Positions 50,964-60,000 of a stretch of 62,894 nt of DNA are shown piece by piece. Numbering within the stretch: the first letter of the stretch is position 1; the number at the start of each line of letters is the position of its first letter. The notes beneath the pieces are model-generated. The model ran no database searches and was not told where the DNA came from. It was given only the letters and a program-made list of their open reading frames with translations. The stretch is from positions 1 through 62,894 of the forward strand of contig JAZNNB010000004.1 in assembly GCA_045580025.1 (NCBI GenBank), written 5' to 3'. Origin of the DNA: SIG440 sp045580025 (lineage in GTDB: Bacteria > Bacillota > Clostridia > Monoglobales > Monoglobaceae). A program made the translations under genes and the position numbers.

Positions 50964-53900
50964 ATGAACGGATTTTTCAAGATTTTGGACAGCTTGGCTG
51001 ACTTTGAAGAAATTATAGGGGGACTCAGGAAAAATGAGTCCCCTGTAAGTGTTACGGGTGTTTCCGATTCTGTCAGGGCACACCTTGTTTTTTGTGTGTC
51101 AAAGAAACTGGAAAAAAGTTCATTGGTGGTTGCTCCAAATCAGTTGAGGGCAAAACAAATTTTTGAAGATATGAAGTTGTTTTTTGGTGAAAATGTTTTG
51201 TTTTTTCCTGAACGTGAGCTTATGTTTTATGACATCGAGGCGGCGGCAAATGATATAAAAAAGAAACGCCTTGATGTTATTGAAAAGCTTATCGACTTTC
51301 CCGGGAAATATTCGGTTGTAACAACAGTATCGGCTCTTAGGGGAATTACCGTTTCAAAAGAATTTTATGAAGAACGGTCAATCTCACTTAAAGTAGGAGA
51401 TGAAATTGAACTTGACGAACTTCAAAAAATAATGACAGATTTCGGTTATACCAGATGCGATTTGGTTGAGGGCGCAGGACAGTTCAGCATCCGAGGTGGA
51501 ATTTTTGACTTCTTTCCTTTCTGGAGTGATGTGGCTTTCCGCGTGGAGTTTTTTGATACTTTGGTGGATTCGATCAGGGCTTTTCAGGTGGAAACACAGC
51601 GGACCTTGTGTGGAACAGATTTGCCGGAAATGGTGAAAATAACCCCAGCTGATGAGTTTGCTATGGATAAGGACAGAAGATGTGCGTGTGCCAAAAGGCT
51701 CAAAGCAGAGGCAACTGCTGTTTGCAAGAAGAAAGACCAGACGGATGAAACGCTTAAACTTATAGCAAGGCTAAAGCGTGACGCTGAAAGAATTGAAGAG
51801 GGGATTACCTTTCCCTCAAGGGACAGATATATTCCTATGTTTTATCCAGAAAATATGCCGTGCCTGATAGATTATTTCTCGGATGGTTACATTGCGTTTA
51901 TTGATGATGCATCAAGTGTGTCAGCATCAGTAAAAGCAGAGGATACAAGACTTACTGAAACCCTTGGGGATATGCTTGAGAGAAGGATTATTCCCAAAAA
52001 CTCAATGAAATACACAGGTGACTATGGCGCTGTGCTTAAAAAACTGTCGGATATGGGACTTGTGTGTATGAATATGCTGTCTCATCAAAATCCTGATATA
52101 AAGCCGAAAAAATTGGTGGGCTTTACTGCGAAAAGTCTTATGGGATATGATGGCAAAATGGAGTTTTTCTATGAAGCCTTGAACTTTTATCAAAAAAACA
52201 AATACAAGACGATTATTTTGGTGGGGTCAAGGCATCGCGCGGAAAATCTTTACAGACAACTTGAAGATGAGGGCATTATTGCGACTTTGAGCGAAGAATT
52301 TGATGATTTACCTGGCGACGGAAAAATATTGATTACACAAGGCGCGCTTTCTTCGGGGTTTGAATATCCCCTTATACGTACAGTTGTAATAAACGATAAA
52401 GAGATTTTTGGCGACAGAAAGAAAAAACGCAAGAAAAAGGCAATAAGCCGTGAAAACAGAATAGAAAATTTCACCGATATAAGTGTGGGTGATTTTGTGG
52501 TGCATCAAAACCACGGAATAGGACAGTATACGGGAATAGAGCGTCTTACGGTTGAGGGTGTGCAGAAAGACTATTTAAAGATTGTGTATAAGGGTGGTGA
52601 CAGCCTTTATGTGCCGTCAGACCAACTCAATCTTATATACAAGCATACCGCAAGAGGCGAGGGGCAAGTGAAACTCAACAGCCTTGGCGGTCAGGAGTGG
52701 AATAGGGCAAAGCAAAGGGTGAAGGAATCTTGTCAGGATATGGCAAAAGAACTTGTTGAACTCTATGCCCAAAGGGAAACGTTGAGGGGAATTGAGTTTT
52801 CAAAGGATGCTCCGTGGCAAAAGGATTTTGAAGCGTCTTTCCCCTATGAGGAGACTGATGACCAGCTCAGGTGCATTGAAGAAGTGAAGCGAGATATGGA
52901 AAGACCAAGACCTATGGAACGTCTTCTTTGCGGTGACGTGGGATATGGAAAGACCGAGGTGGCTATGCGTGCGGCATTTAAAGCTGTTATGGATGGGTAT
53001 CAGGTTGCATATCTTGTGCCCACGACAATTCTTGCAAATCAGCATTTTGCCAATTTCAAGCAGAGAATGAAAGACTATCCTGTCAATGTAGCAATCCTGT
53101 CCCGTTTTTCAACACCTGTGCAGCAGAAAAAGACGGTTAAAGGACTTAAAGACGGAGAAATTGACATAGTCATAGGAACCCACAAGCTTCTTCAGGATTC
53201 GGTGAGCTTTAAAAAACTGGGGCTTTTGATTATTGATGAAGAACAGCGGTTTGGGGTTGCTCACAAAGAGAAGATAAAAGAAATGAAAAAGGAAATAGAT
53301 GTTCTTTCTCTTTCTGCAACACCCATTCCCAGAACCCTTCATATGTCAATGTCGGGCATTCGTGATATGAGCCTGCTTTCCGAACCACCCGAGGACAGAT
53401 ACCCTGTTGCCACATACGTTATGGAATTTGATGCTGATGTAATTCGTGAGGCAATAGCCAAAGAACTTTCAAGAGGTGGTCAGGTCTATTATCTTCACAA
53501 TCGTGTTCAGGGAATTGAAAAGACGGCGAAAATGATTTCAGATATGATTCCTGATGCAAATATTGCCACTGCCCACGGGAAAATGGCGGAAAGCCAACTT
53601 GAAAAGGTTATGCTTGATATGTCAAATGGTGAAATTGATGTGCTCGTTTGCACTACCATAATCGAAACAGGTCTTGATATAGCAAATGTAAACACCATAA
53701 TAATTGAGGATGCAGACCGTCTGGGGCTTGCTCAGCTTTATCAGCTCAGGGGCAGGGTGGGACGTTCAAATCGCCTGGCTTATGCTTATCTCACTTATCA
53801 CCAAGATAAGGTGCTCAATGAAGATGCGCAAAAAAGACTCAAGGCCATCCGTGAATTTACGGAGTTTGGCTCGGGATTTAAAATTGCTATGCGTGACCTG

Positions 53901-54473
53901 GAAATTCGTGGCGCAGGAAACGTAATAGGCATTCAGCAAAGCGGACATATGGACAGCGTGGGATATGATATGTATTGTAAGCTTTTGGGGGATGCGGTAC
54001 GGGAAATCAAGGGCGAGGAAATTCTAGAAACAGTTGAAACTTTGGTTGATTTCCCTGTAAGTGCCTTTATTCCCGAAAACTATATCAGGGCACATAATCA
54101 GCGTATTGCAACATACAAAAAGATTGCGGCTATTGAGACCAGAGAGGATTTGGAGGACGTATTTGACGAACTGCTTGACAGATACGGAGACGTGCCTGAG
54201 GTGGTACGAAATCTTATGATGGTTTCGCTTATACAAAAGATTGCGTCAAGGAAGAAGTTTACTGAGCTTAAGGGTCAGAAAAACAGCCTGATTATGCTCT
54301 TTGATGGAAACGATGCTCCTGATTTTTCAAACTTTGTTGAAAGCGAATATATGAAAAAAGGAAAGGCGGCAATAAAGTCTGGGAAAAAACCAAAGCTTAT
54401 ATGGAATTTTGAGGAAAACGTAAAAGGCGAAAAATATCTTGAACTAATGAAAGAATTTATTGAAAAAGTGTAG
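50964..54473 (+). CDS. mfd: Transcription-repair coupling factor Mfd
   Basis: Removes RNA polymerase stalled at lesions and recruits UvrA. It has 1169 residues. The UvrB-homology region is at about 30-350, the RNA polymerase-interacting CarD-like domain is at about 505-570 (VGDFVVHQNHGIGQYTGIE), and the translocase domain is at about 620-960 with Walker A GDVGYGKTEVAMRA, IIDEEQRFGV and QLRGRVGRSNRLAYAYL. The TRCF C-terminal domain follows. AAAGGC precedes the ATG. The small gene fin, between pth and mfd in Bacillus, is absent. Confidence 0.97.
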   Translation: MNGFFKILDSLADFEEIIGGLRKNESPVSVTGVSDSVRAHLVFCVSKKLEKSSLVVAPNQLRAKQIFEDMKLFFGENVLFFPERELMFYDIEAAANDIKKKRLDVIEKLIDFPGKYSVVTTVSALRGITVSKEFYEERSISLKVGDEIELDELQKIMTDFGYTRCDLVEGAGQFSIRGGIFDFFPFWSDVAFRVEFFDTLVDSIRAFQVETQRTLCGTDLPEMVKITPADEFAMDKDRRCACAKRLKAEATAVCKKKDQTDETLKLIARLKRDAERIEEGITFPSRDRYIPMFYPENMPCLIDYFSDGYIAFIDDASSVSASVKAEDTRLTETLGDMLERRIIPKNSMKYTGDYGAVLKKLSDMGLVCMNMLSHQNPDIKPKKLVGFTAKSLMGYDGKMEFFYEALNFYQKNKYKTIILVGSRHRAENLYRQLEDEGIIATLSEEFDDLPGDGKILITQGALSSGFEYPLIRTVVINDKEIFGDRKKKRKKKAISRENRIENFTDISVGDFVVHQNHGIGQYTGIERLTVEGVQKDYLKIVYKGGDSLYVPSDQLNLIYKHTARGEGQVKLNSLGGQEWNRAKQRVKESCQDMAKELVELYAQRETLRGIEFSKDAPWQKDFEASFPYEETDDQLRCIEEVKRDMERPRPMERLLCGDVGYGKTEVAMRAAFKAVMDGYQVAYLVPTTILANQHFANFKQRMKDYPVNVAILSRFSTPVQQKKTVKGLKDGEIDIVIGTHKLLQDSVSFKKLGLLIIDEEQRFGVAHKEKIKEMKKEIDVLSLSATPIPRTLHMSMSGIRDMSLLSEPPEDRYPVATYVMEFDADVIREAIAKELSRGGQVYYLHNRVQGIEKTAKMISDMIPDANIATAHGKMAESQLEKVMLDMSNGEIDVLVCTTIIETGLDIANVNTIIIEDADRLGLAQLYQLRGRVGRSNRLAYAYLTYHQDKVLNEDAQKRLKAIREFTEFGSGFKIAMRDLEIRGAGNVIGIQQSGHMDSVGYDMYCKLLGDAVREIKGEEILETVETLVDFPVSAFIPENYIRAHNQRIATYKKIAAIETREDLEDVFDELLDRYGDVPEVVRNLMMVSLIQKIASRKKFTELKGQKNSLIMLFDGNDAPDFSNFVESEYMKKGKAAIKSGKKPKLIWNFEENVKGEKYLELMKEFIEKV

Positions 54474-54499
54474 ACGATTTGTTTTTTTTGATGTATAAT
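54471..54499 (+). promoter_or_regulatory. Putative promoter of the membrane parvulin gene
   Basis: TAGACG (54471-54476), 17-base spacer, TATAAT (54494-54499), just after the mfd stop and 32 bases before the next start. The -10 is perfect and the -35 weak. Confidence 0.55.
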
Positions 54500-54530
54500 C
54501 AAATCAAGAAAAAGAAAAGAGGAAAAACAT

Positions 54531-55934
54531 ATGGAAAATGAAAATATAAAAGAAAACGAAAATTTAAATCCGGAAGAAACAGAATCTGAAAACGTGGTAA
54601 TGCCTGAAGAAATTTCTGCTGAATCGGTTGAAGAAACCGGGGCTACTGCAGAAGAAACCGTTGAAGAGATACCTTTGGATGATGAAGAAATTTCATCCGA
54701 TGAGGATATTATCCGCAAAGAATGGCGGGCAGAGGATGCTCCGATAGAGGTGGAACTTACCGAGGAAGAACTTGCGGCAATTCGTGAGGCAAAGAAAAAA
54801 AGAACTGCAAAAATTTTTATTATTTCAGGAATTGTGGCTGTTATTGTGGCTTTGTGTGCGGCATTTTATTGTTACAGCGAGGGCATTGGAAGCAAAACCG
54901 CAGTGGATACACCCATGCAGGTGAGCGAACACTATCTTACAGGCAAGAATGACAATGTAAAGTTTCAGTCGCCTGTGACCACCATTTTCAAAACAATGAT
55001 TGGTAAAGAAAAAGATGCAGTAATGACCATCAATGGCAAAGCAGTTGATGAGGATATCTTTTCGTATATAACAAATATGCTTGGGCTCAACAGTGTTTCA
55101 AGTCTCATTCAGACGGGGATGCTTACATCAATCGAAGATTTTACGTGGGATATGCCTGAATATACCACAGGACTTTCTTATCTTGAATATGCAAAGGGTC
55201 TTGGACTTAACAGTCTTATTCCCATTTATTCATTGGTGGCAGACGGCGAAAAACACGGCATTGTGCTTACTGAGGAAGAAGAACAAAAAATCAGGGATGG
55301 AATTGAAGAGTTGAAAACTCAACTTGGTGAAAACTTTGAGCTTGCTCTCAAACAGAATGGTTTTGACAGCGAAGAGACAATGTTTGAAGTTCAGAAGATT
55401 GATGCGCTCGCAGAAAAAACAGCAAATGATGTTCAAACTGACATTTCAAAATATGTGTCCACTGATGACATTATCAAAAATGAAGCCGAAGAAAAAGTAA
55501 CAGTAAAGCATATTCTTATTGCTTTTGACAACGAGATGACAGGTGACATTACTGACGAGATGCGGGAGACAACAAAGAAACTCGCTGAAAAAGTTCTTGC
55601 AAAAGTGAAGAATGGCGAGGATTTTGACAAGCTTATTAAAGAATACAATCAGGACCCTGGTGCCACAGACGAGGGTTATACCTTTGCGGCTGATGGTTCT
55701 ATGGTCAAAGCCTTTGAAGATGCGTCCTTTGCTCTCAAGGTAGGTGAAACAAGTGAACTGGTTGAGACTTCATATGGCTACCACATAATCAAAAGAATTG
55801 AAAGAGCAGTAAGCATGCAGGATTATATGGAATATATTATGAGTACATCGAAGGTAAAAATTAAAAAAGGCAAATATAATGATACAGGTATCACAATAAA
55901 TCTTGAAGATTATTTTGGAGCGCCTGCAGAATAA
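54531..55934 (+). CDS. Membrane-anchored parvulin-type peptidyl-prolyl isomerase (PrsA/SurA-like)
   Basis: A 467-residue extracytoplasmic folding factor. Residues 1-90 are strongly acidic (runs of Glu and Asp) and should lie in the cytoplasm. A positively charged KKKRTAK is followed by one membrane span (94-115), then a SurA_N-like helical region (about 150-310) and a parvulin domain (about 320-430; VTVKHILIAFD, DPGATDEGYTF, TSYGYHIIKRI). It has no lipobox, unlike classic PrsA. AAAGAGGAAAA precedes the ATG. Confidence 0.88.
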   Translation: MENENIKENENLNPEETESENVVMPEEISAESVEETGATAEETVEEIPLDDEEISSDEDIIRKEWRAEDAPIEVELTEEELAAIREAKKKRTAKIFIISGIVAVIVALCAAFYCYSEGIGSKTAVDTPMQVSEHYLTGKNDNVKFQSPVTTIFKTMIGKEKDAVMTINGKAVDEDIFSYITNMLGLNSVSSLIQTGMLTSIEDFTWDMPEYTTGLSYLEYAKGLGLNSLIPIYSLVADGEKHGIVLTEEEEQKIRDGIEELKTQLGENFELALKQNGFDSEETMFEVQKIDALAEKTANDVQTDISKYVSTDDIIKNEAEEKVTVKHILIAFDNEMTGDITDEMRETTKKLAEKVLAKVKNGEDFDKLIKEYNQDPGATDEGYTFAADGSMVKAFEDASFALKVGETSELVETSYGYHIIKRIERAVSMQDYMEYIMSTSKVKIKKGKYNDTGITINLEDYFGAPAE

Positions 55935-55940
55935 CACACA

Positions 55941-55985
55941 AAAGGCAACTGCTGTGACTGCGGTTGCCTTTGACTTAATTTTTAT
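55941..55985 (+). terminator. Terminator after the parvulin gene
   Basis: AAAGGCAAC (55941-55949) pairs with GTTGCCTTT (55963-55971), followed by a broken T tract (GACTTAATTTTTAT). It is of moderate strength. Confidence 0.65.
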
Positions 55986-56014
55986 ACAAAATACGAAAGA
56001 CAGGTGGTGAGGAT

Positions 56015-56497
56015 ATGTCAGCTTATTCCATAATTTCGTCCCTACTCAGCTATGTGTTTACGACTATAATTTATCTTTTTATTTTCAGTGTAATAGCTCT
56101 TATTTATATGGACATAAAGAAAATGGGAAAGAAAGAAAAAGATGAGCAGTCAAATTCCTCTGGACTTAAAGATAAAAACACGGACCATTATGCAATTTTA
56201 AAGACTGTTAAGAACAAAAAAATGGGCGATGTGAAGATAAAAGCTGCCTATCGCATAAACGGAAAAGGTGTAATAATCGGTCGCAGCAAAGACTGTGACA
56301 TATGCATAAACCACAAATTTGTGTCGGTTGAACATTTTCAGGTGTGGTATGACGAGGGATGCTGGTACTTGGGTGATATAAGCAGCAAAAACGGTACATA
56401 CTTAAACGGCACAAGAATCAAAAAGGTAAAGGTTTTGCAAAGTGGTGACAGCATAGTCTTTGGTGGACTTGAGTTTATCTTCAGGGAGGAAGAATGA
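56015..56497 (+). CDS. Membrane-anchored FHA domain protein
   Basis: A 160-residue protein with one N-terminal membrane span (about 8-32), a basic linker and an FHA domain (about 85-155). The phosphothreonine-binding residues are visible in IGRSKDCDICI, VSVEHFQV and SSKNGTYLNG. It overlaps the SEDS gene at its stop, so coupling is likely. It may recruit wall synthases in response to Thr phosphorylation, by analogy with actinobacterial FhaB/FipA. No kinase gene is nearby. Confidence 0.9.
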   Translation: MSAYSIISSLLSYVFTTIIYLFIFSVIALIYMDIKKMGKKEKDEQSNSSGLKDKNTDHYAILKTVKNKKMGDVKIKAAYRINGKGVIIGRSKDCDICINHKFVSVEHFQVWYDEGCWYLGDISSKNGTYLNGTRIKKVKVLQSGDSIVFGGLEFIFREEE

Positions 56498-57732
56498 TGA
56501 AAAGGGCAAATTACAGACTGCCCGCGTATCTTCTTGTTCTTATGAATGTGCTCGGGTTTTTGCTGGTTTTTATGGCAAATGATTATCAGCTCAACGTGCT
56601 TTACGTGGGGCTTGGTATGATGTGCCTTTTTTTGCTTATATACTCAATATTGGTAATTTGCCGTATGGGAGATAAGTTTTTGGTGCTTATTGCGTCTATG
56701 CTTATGACCATAGGCGTTCTTATGTTGTGTAGGCTCAATATTGTGACAGGGGCAAGACAAATTGTGTGGATTGGTATCGGCGGAATTGTGTTTTTTGCTA
56801 CTTACACTATTTATTATAACATTCGTTTCTGGTATAAGATGTGGTTTTTGTATGCGTCTTTAGGCGTAACACTTTTTGTGATAACTCTTGTTTTCGGAAA
56901 GACAGTGAACGGCTCGAGAAACTGGATTGACGTTGGCTCTATCGCTTTCCAGCCCTCTGAAATAACAAAGATTCTTTATGTTATGTTTCTTTCCTGCCAC
57001 TATTCAAAGTCTTGGGAAAAACATTTTCTAAAGATTTCCCCTATGTATATGACGGGAATTGTGACATACGTTTACATTTTGTTTCTTGTGCTTCAGAGGG
57101 ACTGGGGAACTATTCTGGTCATATTCTCTATATTTATTTTTATGATATATATTTATGAAGAGAAAAAGTGGTTTCTTTGGGCAAATGCGGGTGCGGCAAC
57201 GATTGTGGCACTTATTGGTTACAAGTTCTTGTATCATATTCAGGTGCGTGTCGGGGTATGGCTTGACCCCTGGGCTGACGTTTCAAACAAAGGCTTTCAG
57301 ATTGCCCAATCGCTTTTTGCTATTGCGTCAGGTGGGTATTTTGGAAGAGGACTGGGCAACGGCTCGCCCTACTATATACCCGAGGTGCATACCGATTTTA
57401 TTTTCTCCGCAATTTGTGAGGAAATGGGAGTCTTTGGTGGTGCGGCAGTTATTATTTTGTTCTTTTTGCTCTTTTACAGATGCTTCAAGGTTGCGCTAAA
57501 TGCGGAAAATCCATATAACAAAGCGGTTGGGGCAGGACTTACACTTATGTTTGCTCTCCAAACTTTTATAATCATCGGCGGTGTAACGAAGTTTATTCCT
57601 CTTACGGGCATAACATTACCTTTTGTAAGCTATGGCGGAACATCCATTGTTGTCAGTTTTGCGTCCCTTGGAATAATTCAGGCGATTTCTGCCATTGAGG
57701 ACAGAAAGGGGGCTGAGGCACTTGAACAGTAA
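56497..57732 (+). CDS. SEDS peptidoglycan glycosyltransferase (FtsW/RodA/SpoVE family)
   Basis: Polymerises lipid II into glycan strands in the membrane. It has 411 residues and about ten spans. NGSRNWIDVGSIAFQPSEITKI, with the loop Trp-Ile-Asp, and LPFVSYGGTSIVVSFASLGI are SEDS signatures. GGAGG lies seven bases before the ATG at 56497. FtsW, RodA or SpoVE role cannot be told from sequence; adjacency to a PBP and FHA gene resembles the actinobacterial RodA-PbpA pair. Confidence 0.92.
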   Translation: MKRANYRLPAYLLVLMNVLGFLLVFMANDYQLNVLYVGLGMMCLFLLIYSILVICRMGDKFLVLIASMLMTIGVLMLCRLNIVTGARQIVWIGIGGIVFFATYTIYYNIRFWYKMWFLYASLGVTLFVITLVFGKTVNGSRNWIDVGSIAFQPSEITKILYVMFLSCHYSKSWEKHFLKISPMYMTGIVTYVYILFLVLQRDWGTILVIFSIFIFMIYIYEEKKWFLWANAGAATIVALIGYKFLYHIQVRVGVWLDPWADVSNKGFQIAQSLFAIASGGYFGRGLGNGSPYYIPEVHTDFIFSAICEEMGVFGGAAVIILFFLLFYRCFKVALNAENPYNKAVGAGLTLMFALQTFIIIGGVTKFIPLTGITLPFVSYGGTSIVVSFASLGIIQAISAIEDRKGAEALEQ

Positions 57733-59098
57733 CAGAAAGATTATCCGTGTACTTGTTGTGGTTTCGGCACTTTTCCTTGCTCTTCTTACGTATCTCTTAT
57801 ATTTTAATATGTTTGAGTCGAAATCCGTGGCGACGAATCCGTATAACCGCAGACAGTGGGATGATGAACTGTATGTTACCCGTGGTACGATTTATGACAG
57901 TGACGGCGTGGTTCTTGCTGAAACTGTGGATAATGGCGAAAAGATAAAACGCGAATATCCCTATGGAAGACTGTACAGCCACGTTATCGGGTATTGCTCT
58001 CAGGTTTACGGGAAAAGTCTGCTTGAAAGAGCCTTTGACAGCGAGCTTTTGGGAAAGGGCGATATTGATATTTTTCAAGGAGATAAGAAAAAAGGCTTTG
58101 ACCTCAACCTTACCATAAAAAACTCGTTGCAAAAATATGCTTATGAACAGCTGAGGGGGAAAAAGGGCGCAATAGTGGCGCTTGAACCTCAAAGCGGAAA
58201 GGTGCTTGCCATGGTGAGCCTTCCCGACTTTGAGCCATCGGCGGACAAACTTGAAAAGAACTGGAACGCTATTGTCGAGGATGAATCGGCGCCTCTTGTT
58301 GCAAGGGCATTTTCTGGGCTTTATCCACCTGGCTCGACCTACAAAATAGTGACGACAGCCGCAGCTTTTGAAAACGGTTTTCAGGGACGTGCCTTTGAGG
58401 ATACAGGAGCCTTTGAAAAGGGAGATTTGAAGGTGGAAAACTTTGGAAACAAAAAGTACGGCAAAATTTCTTTTGAGCGTGGCTTTGAGGTGTCCAGCAA
58501 TCAGATTTTTTGTACGGTGGGCTTTGAATTGGGGAACGAAAAGGTTATTGAAATTGCCGAAAGATTTGGTGTGGGCAAGAACATTGATTTTGACATTGAT
58601 GCATCAGGTAGCCGTATTGAATACAAAAAAATGACAGACGAAGACGCTGCTCTTGTTTCAATAGGTCAGGGACAGCTTCTTGTTTCTCCTCTTCATATGG
58701 CTATGATTTGCGGTGGAATTGCAAATGATGGAGTTATGATGACACCGTACGTGGTTGAGAGTGTAACTAAAAATGAAACCATCATTAGCAAGGCACGTCC
58801 AAAAACCTTTGCACAGCCAATAGATAAAGGATGTGCGGATTATATCAAAGAGCTTATGGTGAATACTGTGAAATTGGGCACGGGTAGTCGTGCGGCGATT
58901 TGGGGAATTGACGTTGCAGGAAAGACGGGAACTGCCGAAAACGAAACCGAAAAAGACCACGCATGGTTTGTTGGCTTTGCTCCTGCTGATGAGCCGCAGA
59001 TAGCTGTTGCGGTGGTCATTGAAAATGCAGGCAAAAGCGGCGGGGATGCAGCTGCACCCATTGCAGGGAATATTATACGAAAATACCTTGGAAAATAA
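57722..59098 (+). CDS. Class B penicillin-binding protein (PbpA/PBP2-like transpeptidase)
   Basis: A peptidoglycan transpeptidase of 458 residues, N-terminal membrane anchor at about 8-28. A short dimerisation domain is followed by the catalytic domain with SxxK Ser205-Lys208 (PPGSTYK), SxN Ser258-Asn260 and KTG 401-403. It starts at a TTG (57722) with AGGGGG nine bases ahead inside the SEDS gene, overlapping it by 11 bases. The compact length fits the PbpA type rather than PBP2b. It is the partner of the preceding SEDS enzyme. Confidence 0.93.
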   Translation: MNSNRKIIRVLVVVSALFLALLTYLLYFNMFESKSVATNPYNRRQWDDELYVTRGTIYDSDGVVLAETVDNGEKIKREYPYGRLYSHVIGYCSQVYGKSLLERAFDSELLGKGDIDIFQGDKKKGFDLNLTIKNSLQKYAYEQLRGKKGAIVALEPQSGKVLAMVSLPDFEPSADKLEKNWNAIVEDESAPLVARAFSGLYPPGSTYKIVTTAAAFENGFQGRAFEDTGAFEKGDLKVENFGNKKYGKISFERGFEVSSNQIFCTVGFELGNEKVIEIAERFGVGKNIDFDIDASGSRIEYKKMTDEDAALVSIGQGQLLVSPLHMAMICGGIANDGVMMTPYVVESVTKNETIISKARPKTFAQPIDKGCADYIKELMVNTVKLGTGSRAAIWGIDVAGKTGTAENETEKDHAWFVGFAPADEPQIAVAVVIENAGKSGGDAAAPIAGNIIRKYLGK

Positions 59099-59113
59099 AA
59101 TCGGAGAGACTAA

Positions 59114-59857
59114 ATGAAGAATTACAAAATAACGGTTGCCTATGACGGAACAAAATACAATGGCTGGCAAAAACAGGGCAACACAAAAAATACCATTCAG
59201 GAAAAATTTGAAAACATATTAGAAAAAATGACAGGACAGAAAATTGAGGTGCACGGCTCGGGAAGAACGGACAAGGGTGTTCACGCAAAAGGTCAGGTTG
59301 TGAACTTTAAGATTAGTAGCAATTTTGAGGATGGTGAAATCCTTGAATATATAAATAAGTATTTGCCCGAAGATATAAGCACCTTGGATCTATGTGAAGT
59401 GGATGAACGTTTTCACGCTCGGCTTTCAGCAAAGCGAAAGACATATGTTTACAGGATTTGGAACAGCCCTATTCACAATGCTTTTGAACACAGATTTTTG
59501 TATACTGTGGAGGATGAACTTGATATGTCGAAAATGCAGAAAACCGCTGAGAATTTTTTGGGCGAGCATGACTTCCTTGGGTTTTCGTCAGTAAAGAAAA
59601 CAAAAAAATCCACTGTGAGAACTATATACAGGTCAAAAGTCGAAAGATATGGAAACGAGATAAAATTTATTGTGACCGCCAATGGTTTCCTTTACAATAT
59701 GGTGAGGATTATGGCAGGGACAGTTCTTGAAGCGGGACTTTCAAAACGTGAGCCAGATAGCGTTTTTGAGGTTTTTGAAAAGAAAGACAGAAACCTCGCG
59801 GGTGTGACTCTGCCGGGCAAAGGCCTTTCGCTTCTTTCGGTGGAGTATATGGGTTGA
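59114..59857 (+). CDS. truA: tRNA pseudouridine(38-40) synthase TruA, copy 2
   Basis: A second, intact TruA of 247 residues. The catalytic Asp is Asp53 in SGRTDKGVHA, followed by TYVYRIWN and FLYNMVRIMAGTVLEAG. It differs clearly from copy 1 (TDKG in place of TDAG, SSVKKTKKSTVRT in place of the MAAGGSQKTTVRT region), so it is an old paralogue or transferred gene, not a recent duplicate. GGAGAG precedes the ATG. It follows the PBP gene by 15 bases. Confidence 0.94.
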   Translation: MKNYKITVAYDGTKYNGWQKQGNTKNTIQEKFENILEKMTGQKIEVHGSGRTDKGVHAKGQVVNFKISSNFEDGEILEYINKYLPEDISTLDLCEVDERFHARLSAKRKTYVYRIWNSPIHNAFEHRFLYTVEDELDMSKMQKTAENFLGEHDFLGFSSVKKTKKSTVRTIYRSKVERYGNEIKFIVTANGFLYNMVRIMAGTVLEAGLSKREPDSVFEVFEKKDRNLAGVTLPGKGLSLLSVEYMG

Positions 59858-59932
59858 TGATATGAAATCGTTTAGGGATTTTATAGAGAGTTTGAAATTT
59901 TGTAAAAAAAAGAAAAATTTTGTATATTATTG

Positions 59933-59962
59933 TTGTAAACGACGCAACATTGATGTTATAAT
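59933..59962 (+). promoter_or_regulatory. Promoter of the GntP-family permease gene
   Basis: TTGTAA (59933-59938), 18-base spacer, TATAAT (59957-59962). A short inverted repeat TGTTG-N9-CAACA (59931-59949) covers the -35 and may be an operator. Confidence 0.7.
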
Positions 59963-60000
59963 GAATTTAATAAAATTAAAATAAAAGGAGAGAATTCAGT

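Noticed and set aside
59862..59984. Small reading frame of 40 codons after the second truA
   Set aside because: Lysine-rich and AT-driven, it has no ribosome site and runs through the GntP promoter, so it is probably chance.
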